Below are positions 46,187-53,453 of a stretch of DNA of 64,000 nucleotides, one piece after another. A program made the position numbers and the translations under genes. Position 1 is the first letter of the stretch. Every line of letters begins with the position of its first letter. The DNA comes from Brevibacterium sp. 239c (GTDB lineage Bacteria; Actinomycetota; Actinomycetes; Actinomycetales; Brevibacteriaceae), in contig NZ_FXZH01000001.1 of NCBI RefSeq assembly GCF_900169365.1, positions 1 through 64,000 on the forward strand, in the 5' to 3' direction. Below the pieces are notes generated by a model. The model was not told the DNA's origin. It saw only the letters and a list, made by a program, of their open reading frames with translations, and made no database searches.

Positions 46187-46225
46187 GAACGCTGGGAGTG
46201 CAATCGCACTCCCAGCGTTCTTGTC
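46187..46225. terminator. bidirectional terminator, ndh / oxidoreductase
   Basis: A perfect 15-bp stem (GAACGCTGGGAGTGC at 46187-46201 with its complement at 46206-46220), loop AATC, followed by TTGT. It lies between convergent genes. Confidence 0.9.
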
Positions 46226-46262
46226 ATTCAAGAGGACGAGGGATTCAAAACGCCCGGGGGTC

Positions 46263-46868
46263 TCAGTTGGCGACGGTGAAGCGAGTGTCGATGTGTTTCG
46301 CGTTGATGATCTCATCGACCATGGCCACCGCGAAGTCTTCGGCGGAGATCGAATCACCGGCGGGTGTCTCGAGCTCGGTTGTGTAGGTTCCAGTGCGTTC
46401 ACCGGGGCCGATCTCCGGGGCCGGGGAGATCAGAGTCCAGGGGGAGTAGCTGCCGGCACGCATCAGTTCGAGTGCTCTCGTGCCGGTCTCTGACTCGGTC
46501 TTATATGCTTCGGGAAAGCCTTTGGTGTCTTTGAGCATCGTGCCGCCGACGAAGAGGGATCCGGCGCCGCCGACGACGAAGATGCGCTTGTCTCCACTGG
46601 CCTGAGCCAGTGTCTCGAGACCCTTCAGCCACTCTTCGTGGGGTCCGCCGGTGCGGCTGGGGCCGGTCGTCGAGACGATGACGTCGTGATCGGCGACGAC
46701 CTGGCGGTCGAATTCAACATCTCCCATGTCGCCTTTGAGGCTCGTTGCGGCTCCAGGGACCTCGGCACCGGTGCGGGTGATGGCGGTGATTTCGAGTCCG
46801 CGTTCTGCGGCCTCCTTGGTGACCCGGGATCCGATCATTCCGGATGCCCCGAACAGTGCGATCTTCAT
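46263..46868 (-). CDS. NAD(P)H-binding oxidoreductase, NmrA/YwnB-like
   Basis: A 201-residue atypical short-chain dehydrogenase fold with the dinucleotide motif ALFGASGMIGSRV at residues 4-16 and the strand VIVSTTGPSRTGG and FVVGGAGSLFVGG typical of the YwnB/biliverdin-reductase-B group. No catalytic Tyr-x-x-x-Lys motif is evident, as usual for this group. AAAGGA lies 6 nt before the ATG at 46868. It is divergent from an HxlR regulator with shared operator-like repeats, so it is very likely the regulator's target, as in other HxlR/oxidoreductase pairs that respond to electrophiles. Confidence 0.85.
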   Translation of the reverse strand: MKIALFGASGMIGSRVTKEAAERGLEITAITRTGAEVPGAATSLKGDMGDVEFDRQVVADHDVIVSTTGPSRTGGPHEEWLKGLETLAQASGDKRIFVVGGAGSLFVGGTMLKDTKGFPEAYKTESETGTRALELMRAGSYSPWTLISPAPEIGPGERTGTYTTELETPAGDSISAEDFAVAMVDEIINAKHIDTRFTVAN

Positions 46869-46899
46869 GGTGTGTCCTTTCGTTGATGCGGATGATGCC

Positions 46900-46941
46900 A
46901 CAAAGATACCCTTTTGATATCGAGTACCTCAAAGATACTAT
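46900..46941. promoter_or_regulatory. HxlR operator and divergent promoters
   Basis: AAAGATAC occurs twice as a direct repeat (46902-46909, 46931-46938). On the plus strand TTGATA (46914-46919) and TACTAT (46936-46941), 16 bp apart, form a good promoter ending 6 nt before the HxlR ATG. On the minus strand TTGAGG and TATCTT, about 18 bp apart, face the oxidoreductase, and the repeats fall on these elements. Confidence 0.6.
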
Positions 46942-46947
46942 TGGAAT

Positions 46948-47337
46948 ATGAGTGTGAGCAGTTCCTGGGAAGGCGATGCCTTCGATCCCGAATGTCCGAC
47001 TCGAGTCGTTCTCGACCGCGTCGGTGACAAATGGACGGTCCTCATCATCGAGATCCTCGATGAAGGCCCGAAGCGCTTCAGCGAAATTCGTGTGGCAATC
47101 GGTGGGATCACACCGAAGGTCCTCACTTCGACCCTGCGATCGCTGGTTGCCGATGGGCTCGTGACCAGAGAGGTCTTTGCCGAGGTTCCTCCACGAGTGG
47201 AATATGCACTGACCGAACTGGGCCGGTCCCTTCAAGAACCCGTGGCTGCTCTGCGACGGTGGGCTGAACTCAATGTGGCAGCCATCTCGGAGAGCAGGGA
47301 CCACCATGAGGACGCCACCATGTTGCGGGGCTCCTGA
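46948..47337 (+). CDS. HxlR family transcriptional regulator
   Basis: A 129-residue winged-helix repressor of the HxlR/MarR-like type. The family block CPTRVVLDRVGDKWTVLIIEIL opens with Cys16, the position used by redox-sensing members such as HypR and YodB; GPKRFSEIRVAIGGITPKVLTSTLRSLVADGLV forms the helix-turn-helix, and the wing EVPPRVEYALTELGRSL follows. It is the only obvious thiol sensor candidate in its neighbourhood. Its ATG lies 6 nt after TACTAT, so translation looks leaderless. It is divergent from the NAD(P)H-binding oxidoreductase gene, with shared repeats between. Confidence 0.9.
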   Translation: MSVSSSWEGDAFDPECPTRVVLDRVGDKWTVLIIEILDEGPKRFSEIRVAIGGITPKVLTSTLRSLVADGLVTREVFAEVPPRVEYALTELGRSLQEPVAALRRWAELNVAAISESRDHHEDATMLRGS

Positions 47338-47402
47338 GGCAACTCGGACTTGTTCCGAGCGGTCTTTCGCTCCTCCGGTTCGCCGGTACTATCGAATCAC
47401 AT

Positions 47403-47430
47403 CTGCTCAACGGTGAGCAGCAGATAGAAT
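47403..47430 (+). promoter_or_regulatory. dyad and -10 box before the binding-protein gene
   Basis: CTGCTC-AACGGT-GAGCAG (47403-47420) is a perfect 6-bp dyad; TAGAAT (47425-47430) just downstream is a good -10 box. The dyad covers the spacer and -35 region, as for a repressor site. Confidence 0.5.
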
Positions 47431-47447
47431 CTCACAAAGGAGTGTGC

Positions 47448-48332
47448 ATGCTCAAGGTCAACTGGGTCATCGGGTCTGCTGTGCTCGGGCTCGTCCTGAG
47501 TGGATGTGGTCAGGGTGGGACTCCTGCCGACCCCGATGGCGGTGCGGATAGGCCTTCTTATGAAGTGAACGACGGTGCCGATATCGCGGCCTCGCCGACA
47601 TGGAAGAGCGCTCACGATCAGGGCTCAATCACGATCGGTGTCTTTCATGATCAGCCGGGTATCGGGAACCTCACCGCCGGAGCCGAAACGCCAGAAGGTT
47701 TTGACGTCGAGATCGCCACGATCGTGGCCGGTCAGCTCGGGTTCGCTCCCGAGGACATCGAGTGGGTGGAAACCGTGACGTCCAATCGAGACACCTTCCT
47801 GCAGCAGGGCAATGTCGATCTCGTTGTGGCCGGCTACACCATCAACGATGAGCGAAAGAAGATCATCGACTTCGCTGGCCCTTATTACACAGCAGGGCAG
47901 GACCTCATGGTTCGCTCTGATTCCGACATCGGTGGTCCGGACGACCTTGATGACAAGACTGTATGCGCAACTGTCGGGGGAGTGCCGGGACAGAGGATGG
48001 AAAAGGAGCACCCTGAGGCAGAGCTCGTCACCTACGACACCGTCTCAAAATGTGTGACCGACCTGCAGTCAGGCTCCGTGGACGCGGTCACGACTGACGA
48101 TGCCATCTTGCGCGGCTATGCTGCACAGAGTTCAGACGAGCTCACTGTCGTCGGTCAGCCCTTCTCCGAAGACCACTACGGAATCGGCTTGCCCAAGGGC
48201 GACGATGAACTCCGGAACGCCGTCAACGACGCAGTTGAGTCAGCAGTCGAGAACGGGGACTGGACACAGGCGTTCGAGCATACCCTAGGGGATTCGGGCG
48301 GCGTGAAGCTGCCGACAGTTGATCGATACTAG
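47448..48332 (+). CDS. glutamate-type amino-acid-binding lipoprotein
   Basis: A 294-residue family 3 solute-binding protein like GluB, with lipobox LSGC (Cys20). Family blocks: SITIGVFHDQPGIGN, PEGFDVEIATIVAGQLGF, the ligand-site VDLVVAGYTINDERKKIIDFAGPYY, the hinge GPDDLDDKTVCATVGGVPGQRM and the late LTVVGQPFSEDHYGIGLPKG. It probably binds glutamate, glutamine or aspartate. AAAGGAG lies 5 nt before the ATG at 47448. No permease or ATPase gene is adjacent, so it is an orphan that must either serve a transporter encoded elsewhere or act as a sensor. Confidence 0.9.
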   Translation: MLKVNWVIGSAVLGLVLSGCGQGGTPADPDGGADRPSYEVNDGADIAASPTWKSAHDQGSITIGVFHDQPGIGNLTAGAETPEGFDVEIATIVAGQLGFAPEDIEWVETVTSNRDTFLQQGNVDLVVAGYTINDERKKIIDFAGPYYTAGQDLMVRSDSDIGGPDDLDDKTVCATVGGVPGQRMEKEHPEAELVTYDTVSKCVTDLQSGSVDAVTTDDAILRGYAAQSSDELTVVGQPFSEDHYGIGLPKGDDELRNAVNDAVESAVENGDWTQAFEHTLGDSGGVKLPTVDRY

Positions 48333-48347
48333 TCACACAGGCAGGCG

Positions 48348-48773
48348 TCAGTCGCTGGTGATCTCCGCGAGCACCTCGGCGAGTTCACGGAGCTCGCCAG
48401 CGACGCGGTACATGCGCGGCGAGTCGGAGTACGTCCAGTTGCTCGTGATCATCGATGCGCTGGCTCCGCTGGTGGTGACGGAGTACTCCTCGCGGCTGAG
48501 CTGCGCTGTCCGGTCTGTGATCAGCCGTTGGCGCAGCTCGGGGGTCAGCCCCTCCCAGTGGTCGGCTGCCTCGTAGCCGAGCTCATGCCAATCGGCACCC
48601 GCCTCGCGGTAGGCGAACGGACGGTTGGACCCAGTAGCCATGGTGTCTTCGGCACGCCGGGTCGCCAGGGTCGCAAAAAGTACGGCAGGCCCCGGTGTGG
48701 AGGCGACGTCGGGATCTTCCAGATCGCCGGCGGACAGAGGCGGGCCCTGTGAGGTGAGCAGCACATTCGTCAT
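48348..48773 (-). CDS. hypothetical protein
   Basis: A 141-residue protein I do not recognise. The first half is rich in Pro, Ala and Gly; the middle ADWHELGYEAADHWEGLTPELRQRLITDRTAQL looks helical and soluble; the end is acidic. It has no signal peptide or membrane helix. It converges with the binding-protein gene across 15 bp and lies downstream of the dienelactone-hydrolase-like gene in the same direction. Coding bias of the frame is good, which is the main support. Confidence 0.6.
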   Translation of the reverse strand: MTNVLLTSQGPPLSAGDLEDPDVASTPGPAVLFATLATRRAEDTMATGSNRPFAYREAGADWHELGYEAADHWEGLTPELRQRLITDRTAQLSREEYSVTTSGASASMITSNWTYSDSPRMYRVAGELRELAEVLAEITSD

Positions 48774-48862
48774 GTGACTATCTTGCCCGGACGGACTGAC
48801 GGATGCGAAACTTCATACCTTCATGCTCGAACGACTCCCAGGAAGCGGCACATCCAGCAGAC

Positions 48863-49432
48863 TCAAACTGCAGCGAGGAGCCTGCGGGCACGTTCGAGCA
48901 GAAGCGCGGTTGCGTCCGCGTCGAACGAGTCCAAGGACGAGTCGGCGAAGAGATGTTGGCTGCCAGGGTAGACGAAGAGTTCTGCGGACGGCGTGGAGTC
49001 GGCTAAGGCTCGGGCAGAGGGCAGATCCTCGTTGAAGAATTCGTCGTCTTCCTTGCCGTGAATCTGCACCGGCACAGTCTCAGGCCATGCCGATCCGAAT
49101 TCGGCGACCGGCAGGCAGGAATCGATGAGAAGCGCGCCGCGGGCGTCGTCCCGGGTTTGAGCGAGCTGCTGGGCGATCGTGACTCCGAGGGAGAAGCCTG
49201 CGAACACCAGACCGGCGCCCGGTTCTGGTGTTTCCGCAAGTCCGCGCTGTCGGACCATATCGAATCCGGTCTCGCGGGCATAAGCGAACCCTTCTTCGAT
49301 GGAGGCGAACGTGCGGCCCGCGAACATGTCGGGGACATGCACGGTATGCCCCGAGGCCCTCAGGCCCTCTGCGAATGCGGCGACCCCGTCGGTGAGTCCC
49401 TGGACGTGGTGGTAGAGCATGATCTCGGCCAT
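48863..49432 (-). CDS. dienelactone hydrolase family protein
   Basis: A 189-residue alpha/beta hydrolase of the dienelactone hydrolase family. The nucleophile elbow is GFSLGV with Ser81 (classical dienelactone hydrolases use Cys), the acid is probably Asp129 or Asp130 in HGKEDDEFF, and the base is His160 in GSQHLF. GGGAG lies 8 nt before the ATG at 49432; the frame stays open further up through tRNA-Leu, but that part is not protein-coding. Substrate unknown; esters or lactones are likely. Confidence 0.86.
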   Translation of the reverse strand: MAEIMLYHHVQGLTDGVAAFAEGLRASGHTVHVPDMFAGRTFASIEEGFAYARETGFDMVRQRGLAETPEPGAGLVFAGFSLGVTIAQQLAQTRDDARGALLIDSCLPVAEFGSAWPETVPVQIHGKEDDEFFNEDLPSARALADSTPSAELFVYPGSQHLFADSSLDSFDADATALLLERARRLLAAV

Positions 49433-49511
49433 AGCGCTGAATCTCCCTTGATTACCTGCGGCGGATGATCCGATTCTACGCAGGAGTGAAGAGAACAGCA
49501 GGCAGAAAAAG

Positions 49512-49585
49512 TCCCCCCAGTGGGACTCGAACCCACACTTGATCGATTTTAAGTCGACTGCCTCTGCCGATTGGGCTATAGGGGG
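49512..49585 (-). tRNA. tRNA-Leu (anticodon UAA), short variable arm
   Basis: A complete 74-nt cloverleaf: acceptor CCCCCTA with TGGGGGG (one G-U), 3-bp D-stem GCC/GGC with GG in the loop, anticodon loop CTTAAAA giving TAA, and T-arm GTGGG-TTCGAGT-CCCAC. The variable loop is only CAAGT, five bases, where tRNA-Leu normally has a long arm. CCA is not encoded. Confidence 0.9.
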
Positions 49586-49748
49586 ATATTTGGGCTTGCA
49601 GCCCATTGTGCAGGCACTGCAAGGGCAGCGCCAGCACTCACTTTATAGCGAAAAGTCGCCCGCCGCGATCCGGGACACGACGGCAGAGCGTCCGCCGCGA
49701 TCTGAGACGCAAAGACGGATCGTACGTGAGACGACTAGTCTCAAACTT

Positions 49749-51005
49749 ATGACAGAGAACTCGCCCAGCAGACAGGCCTGGGTGATCCTCGTCATCGGAG
49801 TGCTCTCGCAGATGGCGGCCACGGTCGCGATCACCGGACCAGCTTTCCTCATTCCGTATATGCACACGGATCTTGGCTACACGCTCACCCAAGCTGGCAC
49901 TGTGGCCGCAGCTCCGAGCTTCGGCCTCATCCTCACCCTCATCGCCTGGGGCGCCTTCGCCGATAAGTTCGGTGAACGATTGGCCATGACTCTGGGCATC
50001 GCCCTGACGGCTTTGGCCTCGGGGCTGGCGGTGGCTGTGGTCGGCTCACCAGTGTGGATGGTCATCATCATCGCGGCCTCCGGTGCCGCCGCCGCGTCCG
50101 TGAACTCGGCCAGCGGACGCGTGGTCATGGGCTGGTTTCCCCGGCACCGCCGCGGTCTGGCCATGGGCATTAGGCAGATGTCACAGCCGCTTGGCACAAG
50201 TGTCGCGGCACTGAGCGTCCCACCCATCGCGTCATCCGGTGGGTTCACCGGCTACCTGTGGTTTGTCGTCATCGTCACCGGGGTCATGTCCGTGATCTGT
50301 CTCGGACTCGTCCGGGACCCTCCCCGCGCCGAGGTGGCACCCACCGTCGTACACACGGCCACCGATGATGCCGGGCCAGGCTCCGCCTCGGCGAGGGGAG
50401 AGGTGAAGGCGCCATCTGCGACGAACAACCCCTACCGGATGGATTCGTTCCTGTGGCGCATCCACGCCGTCTCCGCGCTGCTGGTGATCCCACAGTTCGC
50501 GTTCTCTACCTACGGTCTCATCTGGCTCATCGCGAATCAGCACATCAGCCCCGGCATCGCCGGCGGCATCGTCGCGGCCTCTCAGATCGTGGGAGCGATC
50601 GGGCGCATGATTGTCGGTGGGCTTTCCGATCGCCTCGGGTCCAGGGTCGGGCTGATGCGGATCGTGGCCGTTGCAGCCGTCGTCCTCGTGGCGGCGATTG
50701 CGCTCATCTCCATCACTCCGATGCCCGTAGTGGCGGCGGTGGTGTTCATCCTGGCCTCGACCGTATCGGTGGCCGATAACGGGCTGGCCTTCGCCTCGGT
50801 CGCCGAGGCAGCTGGTCCCCAATGGTCAGGCAAGGCCATGGGCACGCAGAACACGGGACAGTTCGTCATGTCTGCGATCTTGGGTCCGGGATTCGGGACG
50901 CTGATCACAGTGTTCGGATACCCACTGTCATTCGCCTTCGTCGCCGTGGCGCCCCTGCTGAGTCTGGGAATCATTCCGAAACAGGACATCGATCGGATAG
51001 CCTGA
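49749..51005 (+). CDS. MFS transporter
   Basis: A 418-residue major facilitator with twelve predicted membrane helices split by a central polar loop (about 190-225). Helix 2-3 loop GAFADKFGERLAM is the family's conserved A-motif, repeated weakly in the second half as GGLSDRLGSRVGLM. The overall pattern is like oxalate/formate or NarK-like antiporters, but I cannot name the substrate. The ATG lies 7 nt after TAGTCT and lacks a Shine-Dalgarno sequence. The central loop carries a GC-rich palindromic repeat at 50381-50400. Confidence 0.88.
   Translation: MTENSPSRQAWVILVIGVLSQMAATVAITGPAFLIPYMHTDLGYTLTQAGTVAAAPSFGLILTLIAWGAFADKFGERLAMTLGIALTALASGLAVAVVGSPVWMVIIIAASGAAAASVNSASGRVVMGWFPRHRRGLAMGIRQMSQPLGTSVAALSVPPIASSGGFTGYLWFVVIVTGVMSVICLGLVRDPPRAEVAPTVVHTATDDAGPGSASARGEVKAPSATNNPYRMDSFLWRIHAVSALLVIPQFAFSTYGLIWLIANQHISPGIAGGIVAASQIVGAIGRMIVGGLSDRLGSRVGLMRIVAVAAVVLVAAIALISITPMPVVAAVVFILASTVSVADNGLAFASVAEAAGPQWSGKAMGTQNTGQFVMSAILGPGFGTLITVFGYPLSFAFVAVAPLLSLGIIPKQDIDRIA
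50381..50400. repeat. interspersed GC-rich palindromic repeat, copy 3
   Basis: CTCCGCCTCGGCGAGGGGAG, an imperfect inverted repeat sharing CCTCGGCG and the flanking CTCC/GGAG with the other copies, lies in the central loop of the MFS gene. Confidence 0.5.
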
Positions 51006-51107
51006 TGTTCATCTCTACTCAGTACTGTGCCTGGGGACTGGTGATGACCACAATATTGAGGCCAGGCCGCTGAAGAAGACGAACGCTGTCGATATGAAGG
51101 AGCGCCT

Positions 51108-52010
51108 GTGAACAATCTGCTCAATGAGAACCTGCGCGAATACATCGACAAGCTTCGGATCGAAGGCTATACGGTCGAGGACTCTCACACCACGGACCCG
51201 AACCTCATCGATCCGATGGGGCGCGCGGTTGAAACCTGGCGTGAGGGCTACCCATACCCGGAGCTCATGGACCGGGAAGAATACGAGCTCGAGAAATACC
51301 GGCTACAGGTCGAACTGCTGAAATTCCAGTACTGGGGGCAGGACACCGACCGTAAGCACGTCATCGTCTTCGAAGGCCGTGACGCCGCCGGCAAAGGTGG
51401 AACGATCAAACGCTTCACCGAGCACCTCAACCCGCGTGCGGCACGCGTCGTGGCCCTGAACAAGCCATCTGACAAGGAAGCGGGCCAGTGGTATTTCCAG
51501 CGCTACATCAGCCACCTGCCCACCAGCGGCGAGTTCGTCATGTTCGACCGGTCCTGGTACAACCGAGCCAACGTCGAACGCGTGATGGGCTTCTGCACGG
51601 ACTGCGAATACGAGACGTTCATGGAGCAGGCCCCGGTATTCGAGAAGATGCTCATCGACTCCGGCATCCACGTCACCAAGTTCTGGTTCTCTGTGACTCA
51701 GCGGGAACAGCGCACCCGTTTCGCGATCCGCCAGATCGACCCGGTGCGACAATGGAAGCTCTCTCCCATGGACCTCGAGTCCTTGGGTCGCTGGGACGAT
51801 TACACTGCAGCGAAGGAAGAGATGTTTCGCCGCACGGATACCGATCATGCTCCCTGGATCACCATCAAGAGCAATGACAAGAAGCGCGCACGCCTCAATG
51901 CCATGCGCTACTTCCTCAACCAGTTCGACTACGAGGACAAGGACACCTCGATCGTCTATGAACCGGACCCGATCATCGTCCGTCGCGGACGCGACGCCGT
52001 CGACGACTGA
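51108..52010 (+). CDS. ppk2: polyphosphate kinase 2
   Basis: A 300-residue PPK2 that transfers phosphate between polyphosphate and nucleoside mono- or diphosphates. Walker A is EGRDAAGKGGT (89-99), followed by HLNPRAARVVALNKPS, the Walker B region EFVMFDRSWYNRANVERVMGF and the lid RFAIRQIDPVRQWKLSPMD. AAGGAG lies 6 nt before the GTG. The size and motifs fit single-domain class members, but whether it acts on AMP, ADP or GDP cannot be told. The stop codon borders an 18-bp tandem repeat. Confidence 0.94.
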   Translation: MNNLLNENLREYIDKLRIEGYTVEDSHTTDPNLIDPMGRAVETWREGYPYPELMDREEYELEKYRLQVELLKFQYWGQDTDRKHVIVFEGRDAAGKGGTIKRFTEHLNPRAARVVALNKPSDKEAGQWYFQRYISHLPTSGEFVMFDRSWYNRANVERVMGFCTDCEYETFMEQAPVFEKMLIDSGIHVTKFWFSVTQREQRTRFAIRQIDPVRQWKLSPMDLESLGRWDDYTAAKEEMFRRTDTDHAPWITIKSNDKKRARLNAMRYFLNQFDYEDKDTSIVYEPDPIIVRRGRDAVDD

Positions 52011-52018
52011 AGTAGCTG

Positions 52019-52072
52019 GACTGAAGCAACCGCGGTGACTGAAGCAACCGCGGTGACTGAAGCAACCGCGGC
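52019..52072. repeat. 18-bp tandem repeat, three copies
   Basis: GACTGAAGCAACCGCGGT is repeated three times (52019, 52037, 52055) with one change in the last; GACTGAAG also appears in degenerate form just before (overlapping the ppk2 stop) and after (52091). It is non-coding. Confidence 0.85.
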
Positions 52073-52162
52073 GGCCGACGCGACCTGCCTTGACTGAAGC
52101 GACCTGGCGGCAGGTGCCGGTACTGATGTTGCGAGGAACGAGTCGGAGCGATGAATATACTG

Positions 52163-52195
52163 CGGCCGGGTGGAAGGGGAAAGACCACCCGGCCG
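52163..52195. terminator. terminator, ppk2 / DUF1461 gene
   Basis: CGGCCGGGTGG (52163-52173) pairs with CCACCCGGCCG (52185-52195) around an A/G-rich 11-nt loop. No T-tract follows. Confidence 0.65.
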
Positions 52196-52232
52196 ACAAC
52201 CGTGGAGCGGACAGAGTCCGCAGTACTCATCT

Positions 52233-52274
52233 GGGCGAGCAGCCCGTTGTGCTGGGCGTAAAGCCCGCTGTGCT
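52233..52274. repeat. 21-bp imperfect tandem repeat, two copies
   Basis: Units GGGCGAGCAGCCCGTTGTGCT and a similar one with TAAAGCCCGC lie at 52233-52253 and 52254-52274. The second ends on the stop codon of the minus-strand DUF1461 gene. Confidence 0.6.
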
Positions 52275-53353
52275 CAGGCCTCTCGCCGAGCCTTCTTCAC
52301 TGCGCGGCGCTTCTTGTGGCCGGCGAAGCTGAGCCAGAAGAGGATGACGGCCAGCAGGACGAAGAGCCCGCCCCCGGCGATTCCTGCGTCGACCCAGAAC
52401 TGGGGTGGGAACAGTCGGATGAGGGAGTCGTCGCTGTAGAACTCCCAGGTTCCGTTGGAGAAGAAGATCTTGTGGAATTCGCGGAAGAAGGTGTCCCAGC
52501 CGAGGAATGCGAGCACTGCCGCGCCGGCCATGCCGATGATGCTGATGATGGCACCCAAGCGCAGTCCGACGTGGATGCCCAGGCCGTGTGTGCGTGACAT
52601 GTAGAGGCCGAAGAGGATGGCGCCGATGAGGCCGACGAGGGCAATCAGGTACAGCAGGGAGATGAGATCCTTGACGTCGGCCATGTGGTTGAGCTCGTCG
52701 GAGATGAAGATGGGTTCGCCGTTGGGCATGATGACGTCGGCGAGATAACGCCGGGAGTCGAGGTTCGCCAGATAGTCGATGACGTAGGTGCCGTAGTGTT
52801 CGCGGTCGGCGCTGCCGAAGCCGAACTGGTCGGCCGGGAACCCGGGACGGAAGTACTCGAACTTGAGGAACAGCCCAGAGGCCACGAATCGGACAGCCAA
52901 AGCCAGGAGAATGAACGGCGTGGCCAGCGTGATCCAGATGGTCCCGATGACATCGAGGACGCTGCTGCGACGTTCGGGCACCTCAGGGTCGTGGGTGTCT
53001 GTGGACGTCGCGGCCTGAGTCACAGCGGCCCAATCGGCTTCGCTCATCACCGCTGTGCGGGAGTTGGCAGGAACCTCACGTGTCCGGGCAGTCTCGGGAG
53101 GAGTCGACGAATGAGCGGGCGCAACGCGCACCGGCCCGGTTGAGGGCTTCGGCTCGTCCTTGGCGATCGGTTCCCTGATCGGGTCGAACGCCTCGGTGTC
53201 CGTCGAAGGATCGTTCGCGGCCTCCAAGGGAGGCTCCGTCTGCTTTTCGGCAGCACTACTGGATCCTGAACTCATCCGCCTGCTCAGGAGGTCTTCGGTC
53301 TCGTTCTTCTCGTCTCCAGCCACATCCCCATTGTCATTGACCCGAGTGGGCAA
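52274..53353 (-). CDS. DUF1461 / TIGR01906 family membrane protein
   Basis: A 359-residue protein with a disordered, acidic head of about 125 residues and five membrane segments after it, matching the TIGR01906 (DUF1461) family of unknown function. The family blocks are the outside stretch LDSRRYLADVIMPNGEPIFISDELNHMADV after the first helix and FHKIFFSNGTWEFYSDDSLIRLFPPQFW before the last. The TTG at 53353 has GGAG 5-6 nt upstream; an ATG at 53275 is the alternative start and would remove 26 disordered residues. It ends in a basic tail KKRRAVKKARREA. Confidence 0.8.
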   Translation of the reverse strand: MPTRVNDNGDVAGDEKNETEDLLSRRMSSGSSSAAEKQTEPPLEAANDPSTDTEAFDPIREPIAKDEPKPSTGPVRVAPAHSSTPPETARTREVPANSRTAVMSEADWAAVTQAATSTDTHDPEVPERRSSVLDVIGTIWITLATPFILLALAVRFVASGLFLKFEYFRPGFPADQFGFGSADREHYGTYVIDYLANLDSRRYLADVIMPNGEPIFISDELNHMADVKDLISLLYLIALVGLIGAILFGLYMSRTHGLGIHVGLRLGAIISIIGMAGAAVLAFLGWDTFFREFHKIFFSNGTWEFYSDDSLIRLFPPQFWVDAGIAGGGLFVLLAVILFWLSFAGHKKRRAVKKARREA

Positions 53354-53453
53354 GCGGGCTCCGACACGCCACAGAACTCCAGATCAGGAAGGAGGCTGGG
53401 ATCGCCGAGGTGGCTCGCCGTCCCGATTTCAGTTCCCCAGTCCGCCGGAGAGG

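Noticed and set aside
49433-49606. N-terminal extension of the dienelactone-hydrolase-like protein
   Set aside because: The extra codons pass through tRNA-Leu and have no start signal; the ATG at 49432 has a ribosome-binding site.
49539-49748. N-terminal extension of the MFS protein
   Set aside because: It also overlaps tRNA-Leu and is not membrane-like; ATG 49749 follows a TAGTCT box.
52019-52072. CRISPR-like array
   Set aside because: The units are contiguous with no spacers and only 18 bp long; it is a simple tandem repeat.
51303-52199. Frame on the minus strand with a repeated HRGCFS peptide
   Set aside because: The peptide repeat is just the translation of the 18-bp tandem repeat; the rest is antisense to ppk2.
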